A stretch of 64,000 bases of DNA from Sphingorhabdus sp. Alg231-15 (GCF_900149705.1 NZ_LT703001.1:3280001-3344000); one strand, 5' to 3'. Positions 1 through 8,956 are shown, counted from the stretch's first letter. The notes: a model not told the origin generated them from the sequence alone. Numbers and translations: made by a program.

Positions 1-672
1 GGCAACGAAGACGTCGTCATCGGTCTAACCGGCGGTTATCTAAGTTCAGATCTCGGCTTTGAGGGGACCGCCGATAATGTTCATTACGATGCTTTCAATA
101 TTGGCGTCTATGCGGGGATCAACAGCGGACGGTTCTTTGTCAATGCACTGGCAAAATATGATTTTATCGATGCCAATGTCAGAGCCAGAACGGCCGGTTA
201 CAATGCCAATCTCGATGGTCAAGCCTATGGAATCAGGCTTGAAGCCGGTTACCGCTGGGGCGACGATACTTTCTTCATCCAGCCGCTGGCGAGCGTCGAA
301 TATCAACTCGCCAGTCTGGATGACTTTTCCGCCTTAGGAGCCGATATTGATTTTGATAGTTTCAATGGCTTGCGCGGTATGGCCGGTGTGCGGCTCGGCG
401 GAGAAGCGAGTGTGAATGGCAGCAACCGGCTGACCTATTATCTCGGTGGGCAGGCGGTGCATCAATCACAAAATGGTGATGGTCTGGTATTCACCAGCGG
501 TGCTTCCTCCATTGAGGTCGAAAATCGACTATCCAACACATTTGGACGGTTCGAACTGGGTGTGAACATCGCCTCGCCGGGTGGCGTGACTGGCTTCATT
601 GAAGGCAATGCTGATATCGGCGGTGGCTATACTGGCTATGGCGGGCGTACAGGATTGAAAATAGAGTTCTAG
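1..672 (+). CDS. Autotransporter outer-membrane beta-barrel (C-terminal part, 5' end outside window)
   Basis: Frame 1 is open from the first base to the TAG at 670-672, so this is the last 223 residues of a longer protein. The translation alternates polar and aromatic/hydrophobic residues with glycine turns, and ends in Gly-Leu-Lys-Ile-Glu-Phe. A terminal phenylalanine is typical of outer-membrane proteins assembled by the BAM complex. Size and pattern fit most of the roughly 280-residue translocator barrel of type Va autotransporters. The passenger domain is not in the window, so the function of the exported part cannot be stated. A generic outer-membrane barrel is the alternative. Confidence 0.75.
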   Translation, partial: GNEDVVIGLTGGYLSSDLGFEGTADNVHYDAFNIGVYAGINSGRFFVNALAKYDFIDANVRARTAGYNANLDGQAYGIRLEAGYRWGDDTFFIQPLASVEYQLASLDDFSALGADIDFDSFNGLRGMAGVRLGGEASVNGSNRLTYYLGGQAVHQSQNGDGLVFTSGASSIEVENRLSNTFGRFELGVNIASPGGVTGFIEGNADIGGGYTGYGGRTGLKIEF

Positions 673-744
673 TCTTTCGATCCGGCAAGACCCCCATATT
701 TCTGAGGAAGCAATTTCATAGAAGCTTGCAGGCTTCTCAGGATA

Positions 745-782
745 GGTGCGGGCCGGACGTATGAAGCAATCCGGTCCGCACC
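745..782 (+). terminator. Hairpin after the autotransporter gene
   Basis: A 12-bp stem (GGTGCGGGCCGG pairing with CCGGTCCGCACC through one G-U pair) encloses a 14-nt loop, 73 bases after the autotransporter stop. No clear T-run follows. It could be a factor-assisted terminator or an mRNA 3'-end stabiliser. The next gene is convergent. Confidence 0.3.
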
Positions 783-920
783 GTTCTCGCTTCCCACGAT
801 TAAACTCAATGCAAACCCTCTCGATTGCGCATTGCTTAATTGTGAGTGAGGGAACTCACGAGGCAAGGACGCGCGCGCCGTCCTGCGCGGCCGCCCTTTG
901 TTGATAGAGGAGCTATCCAT

Positions 921-2696
921 CTAGTGCGTAGCGGCATCTCCTGCACCGCGCGGCACGCGGATCGAGTCAATCAGTTTGCGCACTTCGACCGGCGGCGATT
1001 CTGTCATCTTCGATACCGCAATCGCAATCGCAAAGTTGACGATCATACCGATCACTCCAATACCTTCTGGTGAGATACCGAACAGCCAATTGGCTGCGAC
1101 ATTGGCATCCGGTACGAACAGCTTGAAATAGGCGATATAGCTAAACGTAAACACCAATCCGCTGACCATACCGGCAATCGCTCCCTCCTTGTTCATCGAC
1201 TTTGAAAAGATACCCATGAAGATGGCGGGAAATAGCGATGCTGCAGCCAGGCCGAAGGCAAAGGCAACCACCTGAGCAACCCATCCGGGAGGATAGATGC
1301 CAAGAAAGCCAGCCACGACGATCGCAGCAGTAGCGGCAATGCGGGCCGCCAGCAGCTCACCTTTTTCGGTGATTTGCGGGCGAAAGGTGGACTTTAGCAA
1401 ATCATGGCTGATCGACGATGATATTACCAGCAACAAGCCTGCCGCCGTCGAAAGCGCTGCTGCGAGGCCGCCTGCCGCCACCAATGCAATCACCCAGCCA
1501 GGCAGGTTGGCGATTTCTGGGTTGGCGAGTACCATGATATCGCGATCGACATAGACCTCATTGGCACTATCCACGTTCGGTGGATTGGTGACCATGCGCT
1601 GTCCGGCAGTGCCGGTTGTATCAGCAAAGGTCGGTTTGCCGAGAAACGCATCGCCGCTGCTGAGCTGCATTACCCCATCGTCATTCTTGTCATAGAAGGC
1701 GATCAGGTCATTGCTTTCCCAGTTCTTGAACCATGCGGGTGCATTTGCATATTCAGTCTGGTCAACCGTCTCGATGAAGTTGATCCGCGCAAAGGCACCG
1801 ACGGCCGGGGCGGTTGTGTAAAGCAGCGCGATGAAAACCAACGCCCAGCCCGCCGACTTGCGCGCATCTGACGCTTTGGGCACGGTAAAAAATCGAACGA
1901 TCACATGCGGTAATCCTGCCGTTCCGATCATCAATGCAGCGGTGATGCAAAACACATCAATCATCGACTTTGATCCGTCGGTATAGGCGCCGAAGCCCAT
2001 ATCCTGCAGAACAAGATCAAGCTTTTGTAACACATATATTCCCGACCCATCATTTACCGTCGACCCTAGTCCCAATTGTGGGATGGGATTTCCGGTGACT
2101 AGAAAACTGATAAAGAATGCCGGAACCATGTAGGCGAAGATCAACACACAATATTGTGCTACCTGGGTATAGGTAATGCCTTTCATACCTCCGAGTACGG
2201 CATAGAAAAACACGATGGCCATACCGATGATGACACCCATGGTGATCGGCACATCAAGGAACCGCGAGAATACGATACCCACACCGCGCATTTGCCCGGC
2301 AATATAGGTAAAGCTGATAAAGATCAGGCAGATCACCGCAACCACGCGTGCTGCTTTTGAATAGTAACGTGTGCCGATGAAATCGGGTACCGTAAACTGA
2401 CCGAACTTGCGCAAATAGGGGGCAAGCAATAGCGCTAGCATCACGTAGCCGCCGGTCCAGCCCATCAGGTAAACAGAGCCATCATAACCGGAAAAGGCGA
2501 TAATCCCAGCCATGGAGATGAAGCTGGCAGCAGACATCCAGTCAGCAGCGGTAGCCATGCCGTTGACAACCGGATTGACGCCGCCGCCGGCAACATAAAA
2601 ATCCTTGGTCGAACCGGCACGGCTCCATATCGCAATGCCGATATAGAGTGCGAAGGACAGGCCAACGAACAGATAGATCAGGTTTTGAGTTTCCAT
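921..2696 (-). CDS. Sodium:solute symporter, large subunit (ActP-like, VC_2705 subfamily)
   Basis: This is a membrane transporter of the SSS family (591 aa). It couples sodium entry to uptake of a small organic solute, often acetate or another monocarboxylate. The N-terminal half shows typical SSS segments (FYVAGGGVNPVVNGMATAAD, then a run of hydrophobic helices). A polar insert of about 90 residues lies mid-protein, as in the subfamily that works with a DUF4212 small subunit. That small subunit is encoded directly upstream. A TTG at 2711 overlaps the upstream stop, but the ATG at 2696 has a GAGG five bases before it and is preferred. The substrate cannot be read from sequence. Confidence 0.9.
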   Translation of the reverse strand: METQNLIYLFVGLSFALYIGIAIWSRAGSTKDFYVAGGGVNPVVNGMATAADWMSAASFISMAGIIAFSGYDGSVYLMGWTGGYVMLALLLAPYLRKFGQFTVPDFIGTRYYSKAARVVAVICLIFISFTYIAGQMRGVGIVFSRFLDVPITMGVIIGMAIVFFYAVLGGMKGITYTQVAQYCVLIFAYMVPAFFISFLVTGNPIPQLGLGSTVNDGSGIYVLQKLDLVLQDMGFGAYTDGSKSMIDVFCITAALMIGTAGLPHVIVRFFTVPKASDARKSAGWALVFIALLYTTAPAVGAFARINFIETVDQTEYANAPAWFKNWESNDLIAFYDKNDDGVMQLSSGDAFLGKPTFADTTGTAGQRMVTNPPNVDSANEVYVDRDIMVLANPEIANLPGWVIALVAAGGLAAALSTAAGLLLVISSSISHDLLKSTFRPQITEKGELLAARIAATAAIVVAGFLGIYPPGWVAQVVAFAFGLAAASLFPAIFMGIFSKSMNKEGAIAGMVSGLVFTFSYIAYFKLFVPDANVAANWLFGISPEGIGVIGMIVNFAIAIAVSKMTESPPVEVRKLIDSIRVPRGAGDAATH

Positions 2697-2707
2697 GTCA
2701 GCCTCGC

Positions 2708-2989
2708 TCAATCATCAAGATCATATTTGCGTTCGATCATCTTCATCCGGATGGTGTAATAGAAGATCAAAACGATGAAGACGTAGATTGAGCCCTGTTG
2801 CGCGAACCAGAACCCTAGGGGATATCCGCCCAACGAAAATTGATCGAGCCAATCGCGAAACAATATACCGGCACCAAAAGACACGACAAACCAGACGGAC
2901 ATCAATGTCCACAGCAACCGGATGTTTTCCGACCAATAGGCCTTTTCCGATTCTGCAGTTTCAACTTCTTCTACTTCTTCTTCGGACAT
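2708..2989 (-). CDS. DUF4212 small subunit of sodium/solute symporter
   Basis: This 93-residue protein has an acidic N-terminus followed by two hydrophobic helices (about residues 25-47 and 58-80) and a charged tail ending in Asp-Asp. It matches the DUF4212 / 'sodium/substrate symporter small subunit' family, which is found almost only beside VC_2705-type symporters, as here. The gene pair forms an operon whose reading frames almost touch. A clear GGGGAGA Shine-Dalgarno lies before the ATG at 2989. The role is probably assembly or regulation of the large subunit in the inner membrane. Confidence 0.88.
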   Translation of the reverse strand: MSEEEVEEVETAESEKAYWSENIRLLWTLMSVWFVVSFGAGILFRDWLDQFSLGGYPLGFWFAQQGSIYVFIVLIFYYTIRMKMIERKYDLDD

Positions 2990-3003
2990 AGAGTTCTCCC
3001 CGT

Positions 3004-3023
3004 TTGTTCAAGATGGTGAACAA
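3004..3023. promoter_or_regulatory. Inverted repeat upstream of the symporter operon
   Basis: Perfect inverted repeat TTGTTCA-N6-TGAACAA, 15 bases upstream of the DUF4212 start codon and next to its Shine-Dalgarno. It could be a repressor operator or an RNA hairpin affecting translation. No regulator gene is adjacent, so its partner is unknown. Confidence 0.35.
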
Positions 3024-3277
3024 GTTTTTCTCCATTCTATCAAGCAGGTTATAGATGATTAGAAAATTTGGAAGAGTGACTGTGGACTAATATGATCAGC
3101 GCCTCACGCACATCACAACATCATGCCGCTTCAATGCGAAGTTCAACTGCACCAGATAGAGAATTATTTTACTGATCGTCCTTTGGCATATCCAAAAGCG
3201 ACCACTTTATCGTTACTGGGCCTTGTCCCACGATTCTAAGGTTTCTGGAGCGAGTGAATCGGTAGCGACGGACTGGT

Positions 3278-5293
3278 CTATGGGGCGTCCGCGCCGGCGA
3301 CGATACTCACGCTTGTGCCTTGATTTGGTGTGGAGGAAACCTCAATGCGCAACCCATTTTTTTTCGCCAGGTCATAGCAGATTGCCAGCCCCAATCCTTC
3401 GCCACTTGAATCGTCTCCTTTTTGATAAACTGACTGAAACCGGACAATCTCCTCATCTGACATGCCTAAGCCGGTATCCAATACCATGATCGTAAAACCA
3501 CTTTCGCGCTTTCTGGCTCCGACAAGCACTTTGCCTGTGACGGTATATTTGATTGCATTGGAAACGAGATTGCTGACCATTCGCATCAAGACCAGCGGGG
3601 GAAGTGCGGTTTCAAGACTGCTGTCCACAATATCAAGCCTGAGACCCTTGGAAATCGCTTCTTCGCGGAACATTTGGCCGACGGTCTGGAAGATCATCGA
3701 AAGCGGATAAGGCTTTTCAGAGACTTGTCGGTCGTTGGGCAGCGGTTCGTCTGGAACGGGCCGACTTTCAAACAGATAGTCGCCCGATAGTGATTCCAGA
3801 TAATCCAGTGCTTCGCGAATATTCTGTTTCGTCTCATGATTTAGATTATCAGAACCAGCGTCGAGACTCATCCGCAGACTGCTCAACGGCTGCCGGATGT
3901 CGTGAGAAGCCGTTGCGAGTTGACGCTGTCGAAGCGCAGCCTGATCACGAGCGCGCGAATAGTTTTTTTCGGCCTCAAGCAGCCGCTGGCTTTTCTCAGC
4001 GTCTTCCTTAAGCACACGAATTTTTTCCTGTTGCGCTCGATCATGTTCCCTTCGCAGAGAAAAGATCCCATAGGTAAGGCCGAGCATGACCAGCGTTCCG
4101 ATCACTATGAAGGTCGTTTTGGCAAAATTTCGCAGCACAATCTGGTTTTCCAGATAGCCGCTGAACATCAATGTGGCGTAAACCAGAAACGCCATGAAGA
4201 TTATGATCAGGCCAGCCCACATCTCAAACAATCTGCGATTGGATGATTTCTCCCACCAGTAGAGCGGTAGAAAATGAGACAGGCACATGATGCCTGTCCA
4301 GACGAGCTGGATCTTGTAACTCGTGACGCGCGGAATAAAGGGAATCATGGCCAGAGTTATGATAGGAAGCAAGGCGAACCATTGGACGTGCTTGGACCAC
4401 GGGTGGCTGCCCTTGCGGGTCACCATTGAAGAACCCGCAACGTAAAAGCCGAACATGATACAAGCATAGCTTATCAAAAAACCGACATAGGGATTCCATT
4501 CCGGATGACTTGGATACAGAAATCGGAGAGGAATGTTGTCGTCAAAGGACAAAGCGGCAAGTAACAGCCAGAATAGCAAGGCATATCGAATTCCGACGGA
4601 ACTCTTGAGCGAAATATTTGTCCCCAGCATTACGATCAATCCGAAGATAGCCAGCGTGTAGAATGATGCGTTAAGCGCAGCCGTGCGCAGCTCATGTTCG
4701 ACCAGATCAGCTTCGTCCCTGATTGAAAGGCTTGGCGCGGCTGCCATAAGTTTGGATGTCCGGACCATGAGGATGGCCGCTTCCTCAGGCCGCAAGATTA
4801 CCGGTTTCGACTTGAGCTGGGTGCCGCTCAATATTGCTGGATCATAGGGTTTGGCGGAAGAGAAAGATAATAACCTGTCGACATCACCAGACTGTCGTAC
4901 CAGAAAGATATCGGCATCGCGTACAGCAAACGCATCGAAAGTTACAATCCACTGATCCGCCAGACGTCCGTCCGGTTTTGAGACGTTTTTTATGGTGAGG
5001 GCGGACCATAGATCAGAATAAGGCTCGAACTGCTGTTCAGTTACCGGAACGCTGGTTTCAAATTCGCTGGCCTCATATTCCGAAACCATGTCCACCAGCG
5101 TTCGATTTTCGCCCAGACGATACGCCATATGATCACTCAGATCAGTCTGGTTTTCACCGGATTTCAGTGACAGGACCGGCGCAGCCAATGCTGGCCCAAC
5201 ATTCAAAATCGCAATCACCGCAAGAAAGGTCACGGGCGTCAAAAGGCGTAAAGCCGATTTGAAATTTGATGCGATCAAGCTAAGAAATGTCAT
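3278..5293 (-). CDS. Sensor histidine kinase with 7TM-DISM input module
   Basis: 671 aa. A signal-like hydrophobic N-terminus (to about residue 38) precedes a periplasmic domain (about 40-205) that fits the 7TMR-DISMED2 type. Seven hydrophobic helices follow (about 207-410), then a charged coiled coil. The catalytic core has an H-box ASHDIRQPLSSLR with phospho-acceptor His464, and HATPase motifs DTGLGMS and GEGLGLAICYDLAKKNG near the C-terminus. It is an inner-membrane kinase that probably senses an extracellular ligand and passes phosphate to the divergently encoded NarL-type regulator 70 bp away. The 7TMR-DISM families often have carbohydrate-binding-like sensor domains, but the ligand is unknown. 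A run of eight A lies in the kinase core near the 3' end. Confidence 0.9.
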   Translation of the reverse strand: MTFLSLIASNFKSALRLLTPVTFLAVIAILNVGPALAAPVLSLKSGENQTDLSDHMAYRLGENRTLVDMVSEYEASEFETSVPVTEQQFEPYSDLWSALTIKNVSKPDGRLADQWIVTFDAFAVRDADIFLVRQSGDVDRLLSFSSAKPYDPAILSGTQLKSKPVILRPEEAAILMVRTSKLMAAAPSLSIRDEADLVEHELRTAALNASFYTLAIFGLIVMLGTNISLKSSVGIRYALLFWLLLAALSFDDNIPLRFLYPSHPEWNPYVGFLISYACIMFGFYVAGSSMVTRKGSHPWSKHVQWFALLPIITLAMIPFIPRVTSYKIQLVWTGIMCLSHFLPLYWWEKSSNRRLFEMWAGLIIIFMAFLVYATLMFSGYLENQIVLRNFAKTTFIVIGTLVMLGLTYGIFSLRREHDRAQQEKIRVLKEDAEKSQRLLEAEKNYSRARDQAALRQRQLATASHDIRQPLSSLRMSLDAGSDNLNHETKQNIREALDYLESLSGDYLFESRPVPDEPLPNDRQVSEKPYPLSMIFQTVGQMFREEAISKGLRLDIVDSSLETALPPLVLMRMVSNLVSNAIKYTVTGKVLVGARKRESGFTIMVLDTGLGMSDEEIVRFQSVYQKGDDSSGEGLGLAICYDLAKKNGLRIEVSSTPNQGTSVSIVAGADAP

Positions 5294-5363
5294 AGGTTAC
5301 AATCATTTGTTCCATGTTGTAGAACAGGAAAATGCCCCAAGGCAAGCGGAGCAGAAAATTGAA

Positions 5364-6011
5364 ATGAGCCACTTTACCGCCGTTATTGCCGACGATCATG
5401 CGATCGTCCGTTCGGGATTGAAAGCCGCGTTGGAAAACGAACGGCTTGTTGACGGACATGTTATAAGGGTGGTGGCCGAAGCCGCTAATGGCCTGGATGC
5501 CATTGCGGAAGTCAAACAACATCGCCCTGATATACTTGTTCTTGATGTGTCGATGCCAATGGCGGGCGGTGTTGAGGTGCTTGTCGAAACACGGCGCTGG
5601 TCGCCTGATACTCAGATCATCGTGTTCACCGGCATATCCGCAATGGGAAAAGTCAGCGAGCTGGTCGAGGCCGGGGTTGATGGCCTGTTTTCCAAGGCGG
5701 AAGACAATCAGGGACTTTATCAGCAAGTTCCGATGATCCTTCAGGGCGGCCGATATATTTCGCCCTTTTTTACCGATATTTTGGAGAAGGCTCCGGAGCG
5801 GAGCGCTCTGACTGACCGGGAACGGCAAATATTGAACCTGATTGTCGCAGGACAATCCAACAAGGAGATTTCCGGGCACCTTGGTATCAGCGCCAAGACC
5901 GTGGACCGCCATCGCACCAATCTCATGCAGAAACTGGACGTCCATTCGGTCGCGCAACTGATTGCCTATTCCCTGCGCGAGGGATTGATCGACCCCGCGG
6001 CGGAAATCTGA
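5364..6011 (+). CDS. LuxR/NarL-family response regulator
   Basis: 215 aa. The N-terminal receiver domain has the acidic pair Asp10-Asp11, phospho-acceptor Asp61 (LVLDVSMP), Thr89 and Lys111. A C-terminal LuxR helix-turn-helix follows (LTDRERQILNLI...SNKEISGHLGISAKTVDRHR). The frame is open upstream to 5259, but that would overlap the kinase 5' end, and the domain starts at the ATG at 5364. The gene is divergent from the DISM histidine kinase, so the two probably form one two-component system. Target genes are unknown; the secreted protein gene immediately downstream is a candidate. Confidence 0.9.
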   Translation: MSHFTAVIADDHAIVRSGLKAALENERLVDGHVIRVVAEAANGLDAIAEVKQHRPDILVLDVSMPMAGGVEVLVETRRWSPDTQIIVFTGISAMGKVSELVEAGVDGLFSKAEDNQGLYQQVPMILQGGRYISPFFTDILEKAPERSALTDRERQILNLIVAGQSNKEISGHLGISAKTVDRHRTNLMQKLDVHSVAQLIAYSLREGLIDPAAEI

Positions 6012-6181
6012 ATACTCTAAAGAGATACTGTCTGAATTAGTGGTCGGCATGAATGCTGATTACTCTTGGACACCAAGATTTTGAAATGGGGGATTCACCT
6101 CATTCAGCGTCACAGCCTTCCTTGCTACTCAGGATGACAGGGAGTGGGGCCATATCGGTCTCCGATGAGAAGGAAGAGACG

Positions 6182-7855
6182 ATGAAAAAGGGAAGCAATA
6201 CCGTTAGGGGTAGAAAATTCGGTTTGAAAATTTCAGGCGCTTTGCTGACGCTGGCTGCGGCTGGTGCGGTCATAGCTCCAATGCCACATCAAACGGCCCA
6301 GGCACAGATTCCTGGATTACTGCCAAAGGCAGATCAGGTAGCGGTAACGGAGCCCATGGCTATCGATGGCGTCTGGCAAATTCGCGAACTGGGCAAACAT
6401 ATTATAGTCGAGGCTGGACGTGCTTATGCGCTTGAGAGCTGGATCCACGCATTTGTCTTTGAAATTCAGCCCGACATGGTTGTGCTGCGCAATTTCAAAC
6501 AGGAAGCGCCCAATGTTTATGTGGCGGACGACCTGCCGCTGATGGCGAAGGCCAATATGGTGGTTCAGGAAGACGGTTCGATCACAGCGACGGTCGCATC
6601 ACTGGTTCCGGTCACCTACCATCTTGATCCGGTTGAGTTATTCTATCCCCAGCATTTCATTGCGGCGATACAGGAAAGCCGGGTGCCTGCCCAATATCGT
6701 AGTCGCCCCGGACCGCCATCACATGCGCTGGGGCCACCACAACCCGGCGTTATCGGGCAGCCGATAATTGAAGCTCAACCAGCCTTGGAACCGGGCGTCA
6801 CAGAGCCTTTCGTGGAGCGGTGTGGCAATTGTGGTCTTTTACCCCCAGGTGTAGCCGGGCAGGCCGAACTTGCCACCGGCAGCAATGACAGCACCGATGA
6901 AGGCGGTCTTTCCGACGAGGCCAAGCTGGGTATTGGTACAGTCGTAGCCGGAGGTATCGCTTACAAGGCAAGCGGATCCATCGGCAAGACCGCCAAAATG
7001 GTCGGCTCGGCCGGAAGGGTTCCTCGCGGTGGTACAGCCGCAACGAAACTGACCGAAGGACGCCTCAGAGGCGAGATCTTGAAAAAAGCCGGTCCCAAGG
7101 GAACCGGACGACTTATCGGGAATGGCACAGCCGCTCAGGCAGCCCGCGGAATCGGCGGAGCCACCAACGAAGCGAAATTGATGCAGCGTATCAACAAGGC
7201 TGGTGATATTTCCAAACTGAACAAAGCCGGTCGTGCTGCTCAGGTGGCGCGCGGTGCAGGCGGATTGAAAGCCGCATCCACCGCCGTAGACGCTGCTAAG
7301 CTTGCCAAAATGGCCAAGGCCGGCGCAACCGCCGGAAAAATAGGCAAGGCGGGCCGCGCTGCGGTGGCAGGCACAGGCGTAGGAGCGGTTGTAGTGGTGG
7401 CTGAAATCGCCGCGACCGAAGGCATTGAAGCCGTCACCGGAGCCGATATTCAGGATCCGGTCTCCACCACGTTCCAATATGGATCCGCGATTTTCGACAA
7501 GGATGTGACCCTGGGTGACGTCGCAAAGGCACGTGCAGCGCATCACCGGGAGAATTTTCGCAAAATTGGCGAAACATTCACCACACCGGGAAAGATGCAG
7601 GAAAATCTGCAGGCCTATGGCGATAAAAATCGTGCGAAAGTCGAAAATGCCACCGGTATGGACCTGCAAAGTGGCAGGGAACGGCGCGCAGCTTACGGTG
7701 CAGCCCTGACCAGTGACAAGCCTGTCGCAGCGACTGCAAAAGTCATGGGGGATCGGGCCAAGCACCATTTGGAAAATACCGGCAAGGTGACGAAAAAAAT
7801 CGGCTGTGGTCTGGGTAACATTTTCCGCAAGAAGGAAAATGACAAGGAGTGCTGA
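6182..7855 (+). CDS. Secreted Ala/Gly/Lys-rich protein of unknown function
   Basis: 557 aa, not recognised. An N-terminal Sec signal (Lys/Arg-rich start, hydrophobic stretch, cut near AQAQ at about residue 40) leads to a small domain of about 100 residues (DGVWQIRELGKHIIVEAG...). A proline-rich linker and a Cys-Gly-Asn-Cys motif follow. A long region of about 200 residues is rich in Gly, Ala and Lys, with imperfect repeats (KAGRAAQVARGAGGLKAAS, KAGATAGKIGKAGRAA) and one hydrophobic segment. The basic C-terminal part contains two Cys, one of them last. The ATG at 6182 has a good GGAAGAG site; an upstream in-frame ATG at 6053 is less likely. The low-complexity linker resembles regions preceding toxin tips in polymorphic toxins, but no toxin domain or immunity gene is recognised. 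Confidence 0.6.
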   Translation: MKKGSNTVRGRKFGLKISGALLTLAAAGAVIAPMPHQTAQAQIPGLLPKADQVAVTEPMAIDGVWQIRELGKHIIVEAGRAYALESWIHAFVFEIQPDMVVLRNFKQEAPNVYVADDLPLMAKANMVVQEDGSITATVASLVPVTYHLDPVELFYPQHFIAAIQESRVPAQYRSRPGPPSHALGPPQPGVIGQPIIEAQPALEPGVTEPFVERCGNCGLLPPGVAGQAELATGSNDSTDEGGLSDEAKLGIGTVVAGGIAYKASGSIGKTAKMVGSAGRVPRGGTAATKLTEGRLRGEILKKAGPKGTGRLIGNGTAAQAARGIGGATNEAKLMQRINKAGDISKLNKAGRAAQVARGAGGLKAASTAVDAAKLAKMAKAGATAGKIGKAGRAAVAGTGVGAVVVVAEIAATEGIEAVTGADIQDPVSTTFQYGSAIFDKDVTLGDVAKARAAHHRENFRKIGETFTTPGKMQENLQAYGDKNRAKVENATGMDLQSGRERRAAYGAALTSDKPVAATAKVMGDRAKHHLENTGKVTKKIGCGLGNIFRKKENDKEC

Positions 7856-7902
7856 CCTGATCGAGATCGCAAGCGACCCTCGATCTCGACAGGTCAATAC
7901 AA

Positions 7903-7935
7903 GGAGGAGCGGCGACCGCTCCTCCTTTTTCTTTT
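7903..7935 (+). terminator. Rho-independent terminator
   Basis: A perfect 10-bp stem GGAGGAGCGG / CCGCTCCTCC with a 3-nt loop is followed by TTTTTCTTTT. It ends the transcript of the secreted Ala/Gly/Lys-rich protein. A second 9-bp inverted repeat (TCGAGATCG / CGATCTCGA, 7861-7889) sits just before it. Confidence 0.9.
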
Positions 7936-8204
7936 GGCCTATCGCAAGTAAAGTTCAGCCCCCTAAGACCCTCTCAGTTGCTAAAACGGAAGTGCATCGC
8001 GGTTATTCACTGCTCAGGATTTGGGCATCGAGGCGACCAGCGCATGCTCAAGAAATTGTTCAGCACAGATGGTGTCGAAGTGTGGAAAATCGCAAGTGCA
8101 TTCGCGAGGCCGAGAATGGTTCTGCAAGCTTCGCGTAATAAGCCGAGCCCTACATAATCCGCAGGCTAACCAACCATTCCACATTCAAAGGATAGAAGAA
8201 ATAA
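7936..8204. other. Non-coding stretch before tRNA-Lys
   Basis: Together with the preceding terminator, this makes about 350 bases without a convincing gene. Open frames here lack ribosome sites and family resemblance. Nothing else is seen; it receives the 3' end of the tRNA transcript. Confidence 0.5.
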
Positions 8205-8280
8205 TGGTGAGCCCTGCTGGGTTCGAACCAGCGACCTACTGATTAAAAGTCAGTTGCTCTACCGACTGAGCTAAGGGCCC
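8205..8280 (-). tRNA. tRNA-Lys (TTT)
   Basis: The minus strand folds as a 76-nt tRNA. The acceptor stem GGGCCCT pairs with AGGGCTC (one G-U). D-loop sequence AGCTCAGTCGGTAGAGC, anticodon arm CTGACTTTTAATCAG giving anticodon TTT, and T-arm GGTTCGAACC are all visible. The CCA end is encoded. No direct repeat or integrase gene is near, so it does not mark an integration site here. Confidence 0.97.
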
Positions 8281-8368
8281 ACAACTGCAAGCGGCTGTTG
8301 CGAAGCGCCTCCCTAGTGGTGCTTGGCCATGGGGTCAAGCGGCTTTGGGATGTTTTGCCAGTAATTTA

Positions 8369-8851
8369 TCACAGGCCTTGGCGCGAAGCAATTTGTGCAA
8401 TCGTCAGACCGGTTACTGGATCACGCCAATCTGGCGCAATTTCGACGCTTGGACGTAAAACAAAGGGGCGTTCCCGCAACAAAGGATGAGGAATTGTCAG
8501 CTCAGGATCCGCGCTCGAAAACGGGCCTTCGCTCCACAAAATAATATCCAGGTCTAGAACTCTGCGAGACCAGGCTTGCCCGCGACGAGCTCCAAAATGC
8601 GATTCGATAGTTTTTAGCAGATTGAGCAAGTCGACCGGATCAAGCCCCGTTTCGATGATTGCAGCCGCATTTGCATAAGCGCGACTAGATGGTCCAACAG
8701 GCCTCGACGCTATAGTGGAAGAATATTTGAGGACTGTCAGGCCTTGCTGCGCTAGTTTTGTCAAAGCAGCATTCAAAACAGCGCGCGGCGGGCCATGGCG
8801 CACATGACGTTGATTGGACCCCAGGGCGATCAGGAAGCGGGTATCGGGCAA
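8369..8851 (-). CDS. folK: 2-amino-4-hydroxy-6-hydroxymethyldihydropteridine pyrophosphokinase
   Basis: 160 aa cytosolic enzyme that transfers pyrophosphate from ATP to hydroxymethyldihydropterin in folate synthesis. Family motifs are present: LIALGSNQ at the start, RPVGPSSRAYANAA, RRGQAWSRRVLDLDIILW and IPHPLLRERPFVLRP, the last two carrying the ATP/metal-binding residues. The start codon is TTG, supported by an AGAGGA site six bases upstream; no in-frame ATG fits the conserved N-terminus. The gene lies downstream of no other folate gene here; folB and a pteridine-reductase-like SDR lie 54 kb away. It is divergent from sodC. Confidence 0.95.
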   Translation of the reverse strand: MPDTRFLIALGSNQRHVRHGPPRAVLNAALTKLAQQGLTVLKYSSTIASRPVGPSSRAYANAAAIIETGLDPVDLLNLLKTIESHFGARRGQAWSRRVLDLDIILWSEGPFSSADPELTIPHPLLRERPFVLRPSVEIAPDWRDPVTGLTIAQIASRQGL

Positions 8852-8891
8852 CGGTATCCTCTGGAAATTGTGATAACTAGCGTGAAACTAA

Positions 8892-8913
8892 CGGTTTCAA
8901 GGTCATGAAACCG
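8892..8913. promoter_or_regulatory. Perfect palindrome in folK-sodC divergent region
   Basis: Inverted repeat CGGTTTCA-N6-TGAAACCG between the divergent folK and sodC genes, 43 bases before the sodC ATG. Its symmetry and place suggest an operator for sodC, folK or both. The inner core TTCA-N6-TGAA also occurs upstream of the symporter operon (3004-3023). The regulator is unknown. Confidence 0.45.
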
Positions 8914-8956
8914 CTGCTAACATAGTTGCGTTACAAGGCAAACCAAGGAGCATGCT

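Noticed and set aside
5280-6050. 256-codon open frame antisense to the response regulator
   Set aside because: The sense strand encodes complete receiver and HTH domains; the antisense frame shows no family features.
6839-7897. 352-codon open frame antisense to the secreted Ala/Gly/Lys-rich protein
   Set aside because: It mirrors the sense gene, has no signal, domain or ribosome site, and is Cys/Gly/Ser-rich as expected for a shadow frame of GC-rich Ala/Gly codons.
8205-8280. tRNA-Lys as integration site of a mobile element
   Set aside because: No integrase, no direct repeat of the tRNA 3' end, and flanking genes are ordinary core genes.
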